Source: CAZBME01 sp964645835 (GTDB lineage: Bacteria; Desulfobacterota; Syntrophia; Syntrophales; UBA8958). Taken from it: a stretch of 47,837 nt of DNA. The notes beneath the pieces were generated by a model. The model had not been told where the DNA came from. It ran no database searches and worked only from the letters and a program-made list of their open reading frames with translations. Made by a program: the position numbers and the translations under genes. Below are positions 23,508 through 32,384 of this stretch, in pieces. Each line of letters starts with the position of its first letter. The stretch's first letter is position 1. The stretch is from the NCBI GenBank assembly GCA_964645835.1, contig CAZYDG010000047.1, positions 1 through 47,837 on the forward strand, in the 5' to 3' direction.

Positions 23508-24518
23508 TTACACCAAACCATCAAGCGGCCATCGGGAAACGGCATTCAAATTCAGGGCGTCCCTTTTGCCCTTCGAAAGCAGGTAATCACCGACAACGGC
23601 AATCATGGCTGCATTGTCCGTGCATAATACGGGAGGCGGGATGAACACTGCCAAACCTTCATCTTCCGCGTCGGCATGAAATCGTTCACGAAGGCGGCTG
23701 TTTGCCGCTACGCCACCGCAAACGACAATCCGTGATACACCGGCTTCATGAGCAGCATTCATTGTTTTCTCAACAAGCACATCAACAATAGCCTCCTGAA
23801 AACTGGCCACGACATCCGGCAACTGATCCGGATCAAGAGGTATTTCCCGCTTTTTTACCATATTGAGGAGAGAGGTCTTCAGCCCGCTGAAGCTGAAATT
23901 CAGACTGTCGCGCATTGCCCGGGGAAAGGCGATGGCCTTGTTGTTGCCCGATTTGGCCAGCCGGTCGATAACAACACCGCCGGGATATCCTATATCCAGG
24001 AGTTTTGCCGCCTTGTCGAAGGCCTCACCCGCTGCGTCATCTCTTGTTTGGCCGATCACGGAAAACCGTTGAAAATCTTCAACGAGATAGATTGTCGTGT
24101 GTCCTCCGGAGACCACAAGAGCTACAAAAGGAAATTCGGGCACGGCAGATTCAGTAAGAAATATGGATGCCACGTGTCCTTCAAGGTGATTCACACCAAC
24201 CAGGGGAATCCCTTTTGCATAGGCAATAGCCTTGGCCGTAGATAAGCCGACAAGCAGAGATCCCACTAAACCTGGTCCCCGTGTAACCGCTATGCCATCG
24301 ATCTCATCAAGAGTTAAGCAGGCGTCATTCAATGCTTGGCTGACAACTGCGCCAATGGCCTCGATATGTTTCCGTGATGCAACCTCCGGTACGATACCGC
24401 CGTATATGCTGTGATCTTTTATTTGAGAAGCAATGATATTAGAAAGCAATAAACGGCCATTCTTTACAACTGCGGCCGCAGTTTCATCACAAGATGATTC
24501 AATACCCAGGACAAGCAT
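23508..24518 (-). CDS. tsaD: tRNA N6-threonylcarbamoyladenosine transferase TsaD
   Basis: Transfers the threonylcarbamoyl group to A37 of ANN-decoding tRNAs with TsaB, TsaC and TsaE. The 336 residues start MLVLGIESSCDET, the standard N-terminus, which fixes the start at 24518; GGAG lies about 9 bases upstream. Metal ligands are His111 and His115 in NHLEGH, and the Asp in CTDNAAMIA; VVSGGHTTIYLV is the ASKHA nucleotide motif. An upstream reading to 24593 adds 25 unconserved residues and is rejected. Confidence 0.97.
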   Translation of the reverse strand: MLVLGIESSCDETAAAVVKNGRLLLSNIIASQIKDHSIYGGIVPEVASRKHIEAIGAVVSQALNDACLTLDEIDGIAVTRGPGLVGSLLVGLSTAKAIAYAKGIPLVGVNHLEGHVASIFLTESAVPEFPFVALVVSGGHTTIYLVEDFQRFSVIGQTRDDAAGEAFDKAAKLLDIGYPGGVVIDRLAKSGNNKAIAFPRAMRDSLNFSFSGLKTSLLNMVKKREIPLDPDQLPDVVASFQEAIVDVLVEKTMNAAHEAGVSRIVVCGGVAANSRLRERFHADAEDEGLAVFIPPPVLCTDNAAMIAVVGDYLLSKGKRDALNLNAVSRWPLDGLV

Positions 24519-24607
24519 GAGAAACTCTCCGGTAAACCTGAGGATGCCAAAGGGCATCACAGTATTTTGTTCGCTTAATGAATCTAACGACATTCATCAT
24601 CAAGACG

Positions 24608-25228
24608 CTATGGTTTCCAATCCAGTTCTATTTTTCCCAGATAGCTGACAAACATAAGTCTCATAGACTTGGAGGATTGCCGGGGAAATTTGAGATGATA
24701 GCAGTAACCATAGTATTTTTGGACATAAGGGAAAAACGTCTCGATAAGGGGTGTCACCTTGTCCCTGTCGATCCGGCGAATCTCCAATGGAACTATATGC
24801 CGCCCCTGCTCATCCAAAAGAAATACACGCCACATGGACTGACGCATGCCAAAATCATTGGCCGACACCTCTGCGGTATAGGCATAAAAGAAAAATTCCG
24901 TAAACTCCCCATCCGCCTGGCACAAAATAGCATCTCGTTGGTTTCGGTCAGTTTCGCTGAGCTGAAGAAGTCGCGCCTGTTCTTTCAGATAGGCCCTGTT
25001 AAAATCATCTGACCGATAGGTGGCGCTGATGTGGAACTTTGTTTCAAATTCGGAATAAGCCGTCTGATCCCGAGTCCATTTACTGAGCTCGGTCAGGTAT
25101 TCTTTAGAAATGCCGCGTTCCTTGGCTATATCCACATAGCCTTCCATGTAGCTCTTCAAACTGCTGCACCCTGACAGAATGACAAGGCTAACGCCCAATA
25201 CCAATAGGATGCATGTCAGTCGCTTCAT
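24608..25228 (-). CDS. lipoprotein of unknown function
   Basis: 206 residues. The signal MKRLTCILLVLGVSLVILSG ends in the lipobox LSGC, followed by Ser-Ser, which in many bacteria favours the outer membrane. The mature part has no family I recognise; it contains an acidic/basic helical stretch and a beta-rich C-terminal half (MWRVFLLDEQGRHIVPLEIR). Its ATG overlaps the purB stop by four bases, so it is translated with purB; the functional link is not obvious. Confidence 0.8.
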   Translation of the reverse strand: MKRLTCILLVLGVSLVILSGCSSLKSYMEGYVDIAKERGISKEYLTELSKWTRDQTAYSEFETKFHISATYRSDDFNRAYLKEQARLLQLSETDRNQRDAILCQADGEFTEFFFYAYTAEVSANDFGMRQSMWRVFLLDEQGRHIVPLEIRRIDRDKVTPLIETFFPYVQKYYGYCYHLKFPRQSSKSMRLMFVSYLGKIELDWKP

Positions 25229-26526
25229 AAATTATCTCCAAAAACCCGTTCAAAGATAAAATCGACCTTCGTCAAGAAGTTGTCCACACGAAACACACGA
25301 TCCAGGTCATCAATCGTCAAGAATGACATAACCTCCTGATCGTCCGAGAGCAATGTTCTGAATTCGAGGCTTTCCAACCATGATTTCATGGCGTTGCGCT
25401 GGACAACCGCATAGGCATTTTCACGAGACATACCCTTGTCAATCAGGGTAAGTAAAACCATCTGCGAGAAGATCACTCCCCTGGTCATGGCAAGGTTTTG
25501 CAGCATACGCTCGGGATATACGATCAGTTTGTCAATGAGCGTTGTCAGTCTTGCCAGCATGAAATCCAGAAGTATAGTCGCATCGGGACCGATAACCCGC
25601 TCCACGGAAGAATGGCTGATGTCACGCTCATGCCAGAGCGGGATATCTTCCAGGGCGGCCACGGCGTAAGATCTCATCATCCGGGCGAGACCGGACAGAT
25701 TTTCAGACAACACGGGATTGCGTTTATGGGGCATGGCGGAAGATCCTTTTTGTCCCGGAGAGAAATACTCTTCCGCTTCCCGGACTTCCGTCCGCTGGAG
25801 GAGACGGATTTCCTGCGTAAATTTATCGATTGAAGAGGCTATAATCGCCAATGTGGTAAAGAACTCTGCATGACGGTCCCGTTGGATGATCTGAGTCGAT
25901 ATGGGCGCCGGCTTCAGGCCCAGTTTCCCGCACACATAGGCCTCCACAGTGGGATCGATAAAGGAAAAGGTTCCGACAGCCCCTGAAATCTTGCCGACGC
26001 CGACGGACTCCTTAGCCCGAACAAGGCGGACCCTGTTTCTTTCCATTTCCTGGTACCACAGAGCCATTTTAAGGCCGAATGTAACAGGCTCAGCATGAAT
26101 GCCGTGAGACCTGCCGATCATAAGGGTATTTTTATGCTCAAAAGCCTTCTTCCTCAGCACAGAGAGCAACTGATCCAGATCACAAAGCAATATTTCCGCC
26201 GATTCCACAAGCAGCATAGCAAACGACGTATCAAGGACGTCTGAAGACGTCAGTCCCATATGGACAAATCGGCCGTCTTCTCCGATTTTTTCAGCCACAG
26301 ATGTAACAAAGGCAATCACATCATGCTTTGTTACATTTTCAATTTCCTCGATACGAGTGATATCGATAGCGGCCCTTGTCTTGATATTTTTCAGGGCTTC
26401 TACAGGAATCTGCCCCAAGTCGGCCATAGCCTCACAAGCCAGGATTTCGATATCCAACCACCTCTGATAACGGTTTTCCGGACTCCAGATCCGACTCATT
26501 TCTTTTCTGGAATAGCGAGGAATCAT
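25225..26526 (-). CDS. purB: adenylosuccinate lyase
   Basis: Cleaves SAICAR and adenylosuccinate in purine synthesis. The 433 residues fit the shorter, Bacillus/Thermotoga-type PurB. The fumarase/aspartase superfamily signature is seen as GSSAMPHKRNPV; GLTSSDVLDT is the substrate loop and GRSHGIHAEP carries the catalytic His. AGGAG precedes the ATG. Only 17 bases separate its start from the repeat element at 26543, so the promoter must lie within or beyond that element, or the element supplies it. Confidence 0.97.
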   Translation of the reverse strand: MIPRYSRKEMSRIWSPENRYQRWLDIEILACEAMADLGQIPVEALKNIKTRAAIDITRIEEIENVTKHDVIAFVTSVAEKIGEDGRFVHMGLTSSDVLDTSFAMLLVESAEILLCDLDQLLSVLRKKAFEHKNTLMIGRSHGIHAEPVTFGLKMALWYQEMERNRVRLVRAKESVGVGKISGAVGTFSFIDPTVEAYVCGKLGLKPAPISTQIIQRDRHAEFFTTLAIIASSIDKFTQEIRLLQRTEVREAEEYFSPGQKGSSAMPHKRNPVLSENLSGLARMMRSYAVAALEDIPLWHERDISHSSVERVIGPDATILLDFMLARLTTLIDKLIVYPERMLQNLAMTRGVIFSQMVLLTLIDKGMSRENAYAVVQRNAMKSWLESLEFRTLLSDDQEVMSFLTIDDLDRVFRVDNFLTKVDFIFERVFGDNL

Positions 26527-26982
26527 AGATTGTTTCTCCTAGCAGCTTGTTAAAAAACTCGTTTTTTGTGCAGGCGGTTCAAAAGCTTGTCCTGTACTTG
26601 ATACGGGATGTCCAGAAGCAAGGCGCGCAAAAGCTGAGGAATAAGGCATCGGGGACATGTTCCGGAAGCCCGAAGGGATCGGAATGTGTCCCCGGAAAGT
26701 CCGTGATAAAGCTTGCAGCGCAACAGACGCCGTCCCCGCGAAAGCGCGGGATGGGCGTTTTTCAACATCCTGATCATGGCGGCGCTTGTAATACACTTTT
26801 ACACGCATAGTCAAGGAATTTGCATTCATGATAATTATAATCATTGGCAAATGTGCACAATTCTCCATATCATCCCATACATTTCTTTTTGTGCAAGACA
26901 GATGGAAAATGTCGAAATATCATCGCCCCAAAGATGGATCTGATGATTCATCATAACGGCGACATCAAGGTATTGAACGGCA
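26527..26982. other. divergent gene-free region dominated by a repeat element
   Basis: 456 bases between purB (-) and the DUF218 gene (+). Bases 26543-26772 are the terminal-inverted-repeat element listed next. The remaining 210 bases are AT-rich; short open frames there have no ribosome binding sites and no recognisable product. Confidence 0.6.
26543..26772 (+). mobile_element. MITE-like element, copy 1 (about 230 bp, imperfect terminal inverted repeats)
   Basis: Left end CAGCTTGTTAAAAAACTC (26543-26560) and right end GGGCGTTTTTCAACATCCTG (26753-26772) are imperfect inverted repeats. A 27-base core at 26618-26644, beginning GCAAGGCGCGCAAAAGC and ending CTGAGGAATAA, is identical to the complement of 45027-45053 in copy 2. 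Near the right end AAGCTTGCAGCGCAAC also recurs in copy 2. The middle holds its own stem, GGGGACATGTTCCG (26651-26664) with CGGAATGTGTCCCC (26680-26693). It encodes nothing, so it would need a transposase in trans. Confidence 0.65.
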
Positions 26983-27768
26983 ATGGACTTCCTTTTCCTC
27001 ATCAAGAAACTTATTACACCCCTGTTCTACCCGCTGTCAGTAATCCTCATCTTATTATTGTCGGGTTTATCCCTTATATTCTTCATGAAGAAACGGAAAC
27101 TCGGTTTTTTCCTGTCGGGCCTCGGTTTCATGCTCCTTCTTCTTTCCAGCTATGATGTCGTCACAGATGTATTTCTGAGACAACTTGAAAATCAATATCC
27201 GCCATGTTTACTGACAAAAACCGACCCTCCCCCGAATATTCGCCGGATCGTTATTCTGGGTGGCGGAATTTCATATGACCCGAAACATCCAATCAGCAGC
27301 CATTTGGCACCGGATTCTCTTGCGCGCGTCCTGGAGGGTGTCAGGCTTTACAAACGAATCAGGGGGGCAAATATCATCGTAGCCGGAGGAGCCATTTTCA
27401 CCAATATGTCGGAGGCGGATACAATGTCCCGAGCAGCCGAATTAATGAGCGTCCCCCAATCAGACATTATTACGGAAACAAAATCAGCCAACACGGAAGA
27501 TCAGGCCAGAATATTAAAGGCGCAATTGGGCTCATCTCCTTTTATTCTCGTCACCTCCGCTTATCACATGCCAAGATCCATCATGCTCTTCAAAAAATAT
27601 GGTATGTCCCCCATCCCAGCGCCGACAGGTTATTTGTCAAAAAATCGTTTAGTCCTGTCACCAGGAACATTATTCCCTTCCCCGGATTCGATCGATCATT
27701 TGCAGAAGGCAGTCCATGAATATTTGGGCATATTCTGGATATTTATTAATCATCTGTATACAAGATAG
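26983..27768 (+). CDS. DUF218 (YdcF/ElyC/SanA-like) membrane protein
   Basis: 261 residues. Two N-terminal membrane helices (about 12-34 and 38-58) precede a DUF218 domain (about 85-250) with IVILGGGISYDP, SLARVLEGVRLYKRI, IIVAGG, ESKSANTEDQAR-type text (TKSANTEDQAR) and VTSAYHMPRSIMLF. ElyC, a member of this family, supports envelope integrity and undecaprenyl-phosphate use in E. coli; the same role here is an inference. The ribosome binding site is weak. It stands alone between a repeat element and the VCBS-repeat gene. Confidence 0.9.
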   Translation: MDFLFLIKKLITPLFYPLSVILILLLSGLSLIFFMKKRKLGFFLSGLGFMLLLLSSYDVVTDVFLRQLENQYPPCLLTKTDPPPNIRRIVILGGGISYDPKHPISSHLAPDSLARVLEGVRLYKRIRGANIIVAGGAIFTNMSEADTMSRAAELMSVPQSDIITETKSANTEDQARILKAQLGSSPFILVTSAYHMPRSIMLFKKYGMSPIPAPTGYLSKNRLVLSPGTLFPSPDSIDHLQKAVHEYLGIFWIFINHLYTR

Positions 27769-28010
27769 TGGATATATATTATCCGTATGACCTATTGAAA
27801 GCGTTGGATTTCAATAATTGCAATTCGAAATACAGTTTTTATATCGAATGTTTATATCGATTTTAGCTTTTGGTTTGCATCTTGCTAAGACAAATTGGCA
27901 TCCGGAAATGGCTCTGTCAGCTACCGGAATATACCAACAATGGTTCTTGAATATGCCACAAGGATATGTTAGAAACCCAACATACGAAAAATAACTAAGG
28001 AGATACAAGC

Positions 28011-29765
28011 GTGAGAAAACCAATTATACTGTTGATTTCCATGATATTGTTCATGATGGTTCCCCTATATTTGCTGGCAAAGGAAAAACCGACCGTCGCA
28101 GTCCTCCCTTTTTCAGTGCACAGTGCCGAAAACATCGATTATATCCAACAGGGAATCATGGATATGCTCTCTTCACGAATATCCGCCAATGAGCAGATCA
28201 CGGTCGCCAGCCGGGAAAAAGTCCTTGATGCGATAAAATCAATCAAGACGAAGGATTTTTCTCCCTCCGATATCAATCTCATAGGAAAGAAACTAAATAC
28301 TGATTATGTTGTCCGGGGCAGCATTACGAAGATCGGTAACAGTATCAGCATTGACGGCAAACTTATCGATATCGCTGCCAGCAAATCAACTGTCGATATC
28401 TTCACCCAATCACAGGGTATGGATGATGTGATAACGAAAATCAACGATTTCGCACAGAGAATTAACCAATTCGTAATGGGAGGGCCGCCAGCAACGATGA
28501 CACCTGCAACAGCCGCTGTCGCTCCTTCCGTCGTTGCATCCGGGGCTCAAGGAACACCAACGGCAGGATCACGTGAAGCACAAATCATTGCAGGCATAAA
28601 ATCCGGTCGGAAAAACACCTTTACGGGCTCAATCAACCCGGATTTCATCAGTGGAACTCAATCGCTCGACAGAAAAGGATTCTGGATGAGCCTCAAATAT
28701 CCGACAGAATTCAAGGGGATGGATATTGGCGATGTAAACGGTGACGGTCTCAATGAAATAGTGACTATCGACAACAACAACGTTTACATTTTCCAGAAAA
28801 AAGGCAACGATATGGTATTGTTGCAAAAGGTCACCGGGATAAGCTATGATAAATATGTGGGTGTCGATTTATTCAGCCTTACTGGAAACAGTTATAAGGA
28901 CATCATCGTCAGCAATGTGTTTGCGTCGTCCTCAGATGGAAAAGCGCAAAACACGGTTCAATCCTTTATCCTGACCTGGAAAGACGGGAAATACGTAAAG
29001 GTTGCCGACAGATTGCCCTGGTTGTTCAGGGTTGTCGGCAATTCCGGCAATCCCATACTCTTGGGGCAAGAGCTGTCTGCTGCGGCAAATAACCCCTCAC
29101 AGATGTCTCCACCATTTGAATCTCCCATCAATGAAATGGTTTGGAGAAACGGAAAAGTCGCGGAAGGCAAAAAGATGCGGATCCCGAGAGGTTTATGTTT
29201 ATACGGGTTAACCATCGATGATCTTGGTGAGGGTAAGAACAAAATTATTGCCCTGAATGCCTATGATCACCTATACGTTTACGAGGAAACGGATAAACTC
29301 CTTTCCAATGTCGACACCTTCATGGGTGGAAAAGAAATCCTCTATAAGAGTGAAGAAGTTTACGGCGGCGGCAACACGGCACTCAATATGTACGGGCAAG
29401 ATCCTGGTGGCGTAACGGAAGCTTCGGCTTTCAATTATTACCTAAACCCACGCATACTGGCGTATGATATTAATAAAACGGGTAAACGGGAGGTTTTCAT
29501 CGCCCGGAATGATTCTCCGGGCGGCAGGCTTCTACAGAATGTTAAGATATTTACATCTACCGAATTTTGCGATCTTTACTGGGATTCCTTAGGACTTTCC
29601 GAGAACTGGCGTACGAAAAAACTCAGCGGTTATGCTGCCGATTACCAGATCAAAGACGTGGACAATGATGGAGAAGATGAGATTGTTATCGCCTTGGTCA
29701 CATCATCGGGCTCCATGTTAAGTCGAACCAGCGTGATCATTGCGTACAAACTGCGGGCTCAATAA
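28011..29765 (+). CDS. exported protein with CsgG/FlgO-like N domain and VCBS/FG-GAP repeats
   Basis: 584 residues starting at GTG, with AAGGAGAT six bases upstream. A signal peptide (about 1-23, ending LLAKE) is followed by a domain of about 125 residues starting TVAVLPFSVHSAENIDYIQQ, like the CsgG/FlgO/TolB-N type seen in outer-membrane lipoproteins. After an Ala/Thr/Pro-rich linker (about 160-185) come repeats with Ca-binding Asp clusters: DVNGDGLNEIV, DINKTGKREVFIA and DVDNDGEDEIVIA, as in VCBS/integrin beta-propellers. Extracytoplasmic, probably a surface or periplasmic beta-propeller; the ligand is unknown. Confidence 0.82.
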   Translation: MRKPIILLISMILFMMVPLYLLAKEKPTVAVLPFSVHSAENIDYIQQGIMDMLSSRISANEQITVASREKVLDAIKSIKTKDFSPSDINLIGKKLNTDYVVRGSITKIGNSISIDGKLIDIAASKSTVDIFTQSQGMDDVITKINDFAQRINQFVMGGPPATMTPATAAVAPSVVASGAQGTPTAGSREAQIIAGIKSGRKNTFTGSINPDFISGTQSLDRKGFWMSLKYPTEFKGMDIGDVNGDGLNEIVTIDNNNVYIFQKKGNDMVLLQKVTGISYDKYVGVDLFSLTGNSYKDIIVSNVFASSSDGKAQNTVQSFILTWKDGKYVKVADRLPWLFRVVGNSGNPILLGQELSAAANNPSQMSPPFESPINEMVWRNGKVAEGKKMRIPRGLCLYGLTIDDLGEGKNKIIALNAYDHLYVYEETDKLLSNVDTFMGGKEILYKSEEVYGGGNTALNMYGQDPGGVTEASAFNYYLNPRILAYDINKTGKREVFIARNDSPGGRLLQNVKIFTSTEFCDLYWDSLGLSENWRTKKLSGYAADYQIKDVDNDGEDEIVIALVTSSGSMLSRTSVIIAYKLRAQ

Positions 29766-29782
29766 CGCTTAGGATATTGGGG

Positions 29783-29809
29783 TTGACAAGAAATAAAAAC
29801 TAGTATAGG
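29783..29809 (+). promoter_or_regulatory. candidate sigma-70 promoter of the tRNA(CAT) gene
   Basis: TTGACA at 29783-29788, a 15-base spacer and TATAGG at 29804-29809. The spacer is short. It lies 62 bases before the tRNA and after the VCBS-gene stop. Confidence 0.4.
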
Positions 29810-29870
29810 AACAGCGACGGTTTTGGCGTTCCTGAAGGCATGCTGATTCAATTGAAGCCAGAATCCATAA

Positions 29871-29947
29871 GGCGGTGTAGCTCAGCTGGTTAGAGCATAC
29901 GGCTCATATCCGTAGTGTCCGGGGTCCGATTCCCTGCACCGCCACCA
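29871..29947 (+). tRNA. tRNA with CAT anticodon (probably elongator Met), CCA encoded
   Basis: Acceptor stem GGCGGTG/CACCGCC, D arm GCTC...GAGC with GG, anticodon stem TACGG/CCGTA with loop CTCATAT, T stem CGGGG/CCCTG, discriminator A at 29944 and CCA at 29945-29947. The paired 1-72 end excludes initiator tRNA. A tRNA-Ile2 with lysidine is possible, but Met is more likely. The T loop reads TCCGATT, so position 55 is C instead of the near-universal U. Confidence 0.93.
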
Positions 29948-29954
29948 TCAATCA

Positions 29955-29990
29955 AAAGGGGTTAGCTCTCTTCAGCTAACCCCTTTATTG
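29955..29990. terminator. strong bidirectional terminator
   Basis: A 13-bp perfect stem AAAGGGGTTAGCT/AGCTAACCCCTTT with a six-base loop. T-rich sequence follows on both strands (CTTTATT forward, CCTTTTG reverse). It serves the tRNA on the plus strand and the crotonase gene on the minus strand. Confidence 0.85.
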
Positions 29991-30017
29991 TGTCCCCTTG
30001 GTAAACCTTTACCCGTA

Positions 30018-30821
30018 TCAGGCCCCTTTGAAGTTCGGTTTCCGCTTCTCCATAAAGGCGATTAGAGATTCCTTGCAGTCTTCGGAAGGAAGTAAAAGCA
30101 TATTCTTGTGGACGGCCATGGCAATACCGTCCTTTACTGATGCAAAGCGGCTGTAATTAAGTATTTCCTTTGTATTTTGTACGGCCAGGGGGGCACATTT
30201 CATTATTTCGTCCGCAAGCTTTTCAGCAGCAGCCATCATGGCATCCTGATCTGCAAAGACTTCGAGGACGAGACCCATCTTCTCCACCTCGGCGGCGCTG
30301 AAAAAACGGCCCGTATACGCCATCTGCCGCGTATACATCTGGCCGACGATGAAGGGCAGCCGCTGGAGTGCACCCATATCGGCGACTATGCCTATCCGGG
30401 CTTCCCGAAGAGAAAACGTCGCATCCTGAGTACAAAAACGAAGATCGCAGGATGATATGATATCCAGCCCCGCCCCGACGCACTGGCCGTGCACGGCGGC
30501 AATGACGGGTTTCTTGCATTCTTCGATGGCGTGGCAGCATTCAAAGATGTTCTTCTCGTTTATGGGAATGTCGAGGAGCCTTTTCGTCGTACCGATCAAC
30601 CCACGGGACATGGCATCTTTCAAATCCAATCCGGCGGAAAAAATTCGGGCGTTGCTCTTGAGGATAATGACCCACACATCATCGTTTGTTGCTAACTCGT
30701 GAAAGACTTCGGTAATTTCCGTTGCCAATTCATAACTCAGGGCGTTCAGGGCTTTCACTCGGTTTAATGCTACAGTGGCGACATGATTCTTCATATCTAA
30801 GGCAATACATTTGTAATCCAT
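30018..30821 (-). CDS. crotonase-family protein, probable delta3,5-delta2,4-dienoyl-CoA isomerase
   Basis: 267 residues of the enoyl-CoA hydratase/isomerase fold. The oxyanion-hole stretch is ARIFSAGLDL. Three acidic residues fall exactly where mammalian dienoyl-CoA isomerase (ECH1) has its catalytic set: Asp120 (GAGLDI), Glu140 (LREARIG) and Asp148 (VADMGALQRLP), with the same 20 and 8 spacing as rat Asp176/Glu196/Asp204. Ordinary enoyl-CoA hydratases have a two-Glu site instead. It probably shifts double bonds during degradation of unsaturated or cyclic acyl-CoAs. It lies downstream of the liv genes on the same strand, 80 bases away, and may or may not be in that operon. Confidence 0.82.
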   Translation of the reverse strand: MDYKCIALDMKNHVATVALNRVKALNALSYELATEITEVFHELATNDDVWVIILKSNARIFSAGLDLKDAMSRGLIGTTKRLLDIPINEKNIFECCHAIEECKKPVIAAVHGQCVGAGLDIISSCDLRFCTQDATFSLREARIGIVADMGALQRLPFIVGQMYTRQMAYTGRFFSAAEVEKMGLVLEVFADQDAMMAAAEKLADEIMKCAPLAVQNTKEILNYSRFASVKDGIAMAVHKNMLLLPSEDCKESLIAFMEKRKPNFKGA

Positions 30822-30900
30822 GATTTCCTCCAGTATAGTTATTGATTCCGATATTCATGAATAATTACATAACGGCACACATCTAAGATGTCAATAGGTC

Positions 30901-31617
30901 TCACCCCAGATAAGCCTCTTTTACACGGTCATCACCGAGGAGGTCTTTACCTGAACCAGCAAGAATGATACGGCCCGTCTCAAGTACATAGCCCCGGGAC
31001 GCCGCGTGCAGGGCCATGTTAGCGTTTTGCTCAACCAGCAGGACCGTTGTGCCGGCCCGGTTGATTTCCTGGATGATTTTAAAGATATCCCTTACAAGAA
31101 CCGGCGCCAGGCCCATAGACGGTTCATCGAGGAGCATCATTCTCCCCCGGCTCATGAGAGCCCGGCCCACAGCCAGCATCTGCTGTTCGCCACCGGATAG
31201 GGTCCCACCCAACTGGCGCATGCGCGACTTCAAGACGGGAAATAACTCGAACACCCGCTCGTAGTCCTTTTGAATCTCATTATTATCCTTCCGTTGCCAT
31301 GTGGCAAGTTTAAGGTTTTCCATAATCGTCAGATTGCTGAATATGCCCCGTCCCTCCGGCACCTGGGCGATGCCCATGGCGACAATGCGGTGGGCGGGAA
31401 CGTTTCGAAGGTCCTGATGTCCGAATACAATACTCCCCTCATAGGGAATCATCCCTGAAATGGCACGAAGGATTGTCGATTTACCGGCTCCATTGGCGCC
31501 GATGAGAGTTACGATCTCACCTTCACGTACATCAAATGAGATATCTGTAACGGCCGTGATATGTCCATAAAAGACGGACAGATGGGAGATGGAAAGGAGG
31601 ACGCTATCTGTATTCAA
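30901..31617 (-). CDS. livF: branched-chain amino acid ABC transporter ATP-binding protein LivF
   Basis: 238-residue cytoplasmic ATPase of a LivFGHMK importer. Walker A GANGAGKST, signature LSGGEQQMLAVGRALM, Walker B MLLDEPSMGL and the switch His in LLVEQNANMAL (Gln-Asn form typical of LivF). The start codon is TTG, overlapping the livG stop (TTGA); GAGAGGAGG seven bases upstream, inside livG, decides it. Last gene of the liv operon. Confidence 0.96.
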   Translation of the reverse strand: MNTDSVLLSISHLSVFYGHITAVTDISFDVREGEIVTLIGANGAGKSTILRAISGMIPYEGSIVFGHQDLRNVPAHRIVAMGIAQVPEGRGIFSNLTIMENLKLATWQRKDNNEIQKDYERVFELFPVLKSRMRQLGGTLSGGEQQMLAVGRALMSRGRMMLLDEPSMGLAPVLVRDIFKIIQEINRAGTTVLLVEQNANMALHAASRGYVLETGRIILAGSGKDLLGDDRVKEAYLG

Positions 31618-32384
31618 TACACAACCTCCTCTCCCAGATAGGCTTCAAGAACCTTCCTGTTGTTCTTAATCGCCTCAGGAACCCCCGTTGCAATCGTGGC
31701 CCCGAAATCCAGTACGATCAGGCGCTCACAGATGCCCATGACCAACTGCATCTGGTGCTCGATAAGAAGAATGGTCAATTGGAACTGTCTTCTTATCTCC
31801 TGAATCAAGTCCATAAGTTGTATAACCTCGGCAGGATTCATTCCGGCTGCCGGCTCATCAAGGAGGAGAACCTTCGGCCCAGTCGCAAGGGCTCTTGCAA
31901 TTTCGAGCCGCCGCTGGAGGCCATAAGGGAGATTCTGCGATATATCCTGGGCATAGCCTTCGAGATTGAAAATAGACAGGAGGTCCATAGACCGTTTAGC
32001 GATTTCTCTTTCCTGCCTGTGATACCTTCCGATACGAAACAACGCTTCAAGAGGATTATAGTCCGACTGGCTATAGCAGGCAATTCGGACATTGTCCAAT
32101 ACGGTCAGGTCCTTGAAAAGGCGGATATTCTGAAAAGTCCTTGCCATGCCCAACGCCGTTATCTGATCCGGCCTTCTGCCTACAATCTCATGACCATCAA
32201 AACTTATACTCCCTTCCGTAGCCTTATAAACGCCGGACAGGAGATTGAAAACGGTTGTCTTCCCGGCACAGTTGGGTCCAATGATGCCCATCAGTTCGCC
32301 TGGTTCCAGATCGAGGTTAAAATCCGATACGGCGGCAAGGCCGCCAAAATAGTGGGAGACTTGGCTAGCGCTCAATATAGCCAT
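31614..32384 (-). CDS. livG: branched-chain amino acid ABC transporter ATP-binding protein LivG
   Basis: Second ATPase of the importer, about 256 residues. Walker A reads GPNCAGKTT, with Cys where most LivG have Gly; the GxxxxGKT frame is intact. Signature NLPYGLQRRLEIARAL (LivG lacks the classic LSGGQ), Walker B LLLDEPAAGMNP, switch His in LLIEHQM. The ATG at 32384 is chosen because GGTGAT lies at good spacing; a GTG at 32393 sits directly on the AAGG. It overlaps the livM 3' end by 20 bases. Confidence 0.96.
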   Translation of the reverse strand: MAILSASQVSHYFGGLAAVSDFNLDLEPGELMGIIGPNCAGKTTVFNLLSGVYKATEGSISFDGHEIVGRRPDQITALGMARTFQNIRLFKDLTVLDNVRIACYSQSDYNPLEALFRIGRYHRQEREIAKRSMDLLSIFNLEGYAQDISQNLPYGLQRRLEIARALATGPKVLLLDEPAAGMNPAEVIQLMDLIQEIRRQFQLTILLIEHQMQLVMGICERLIVLDFGATIATGVPEAIKNNRKVLEAYLGEEVVY

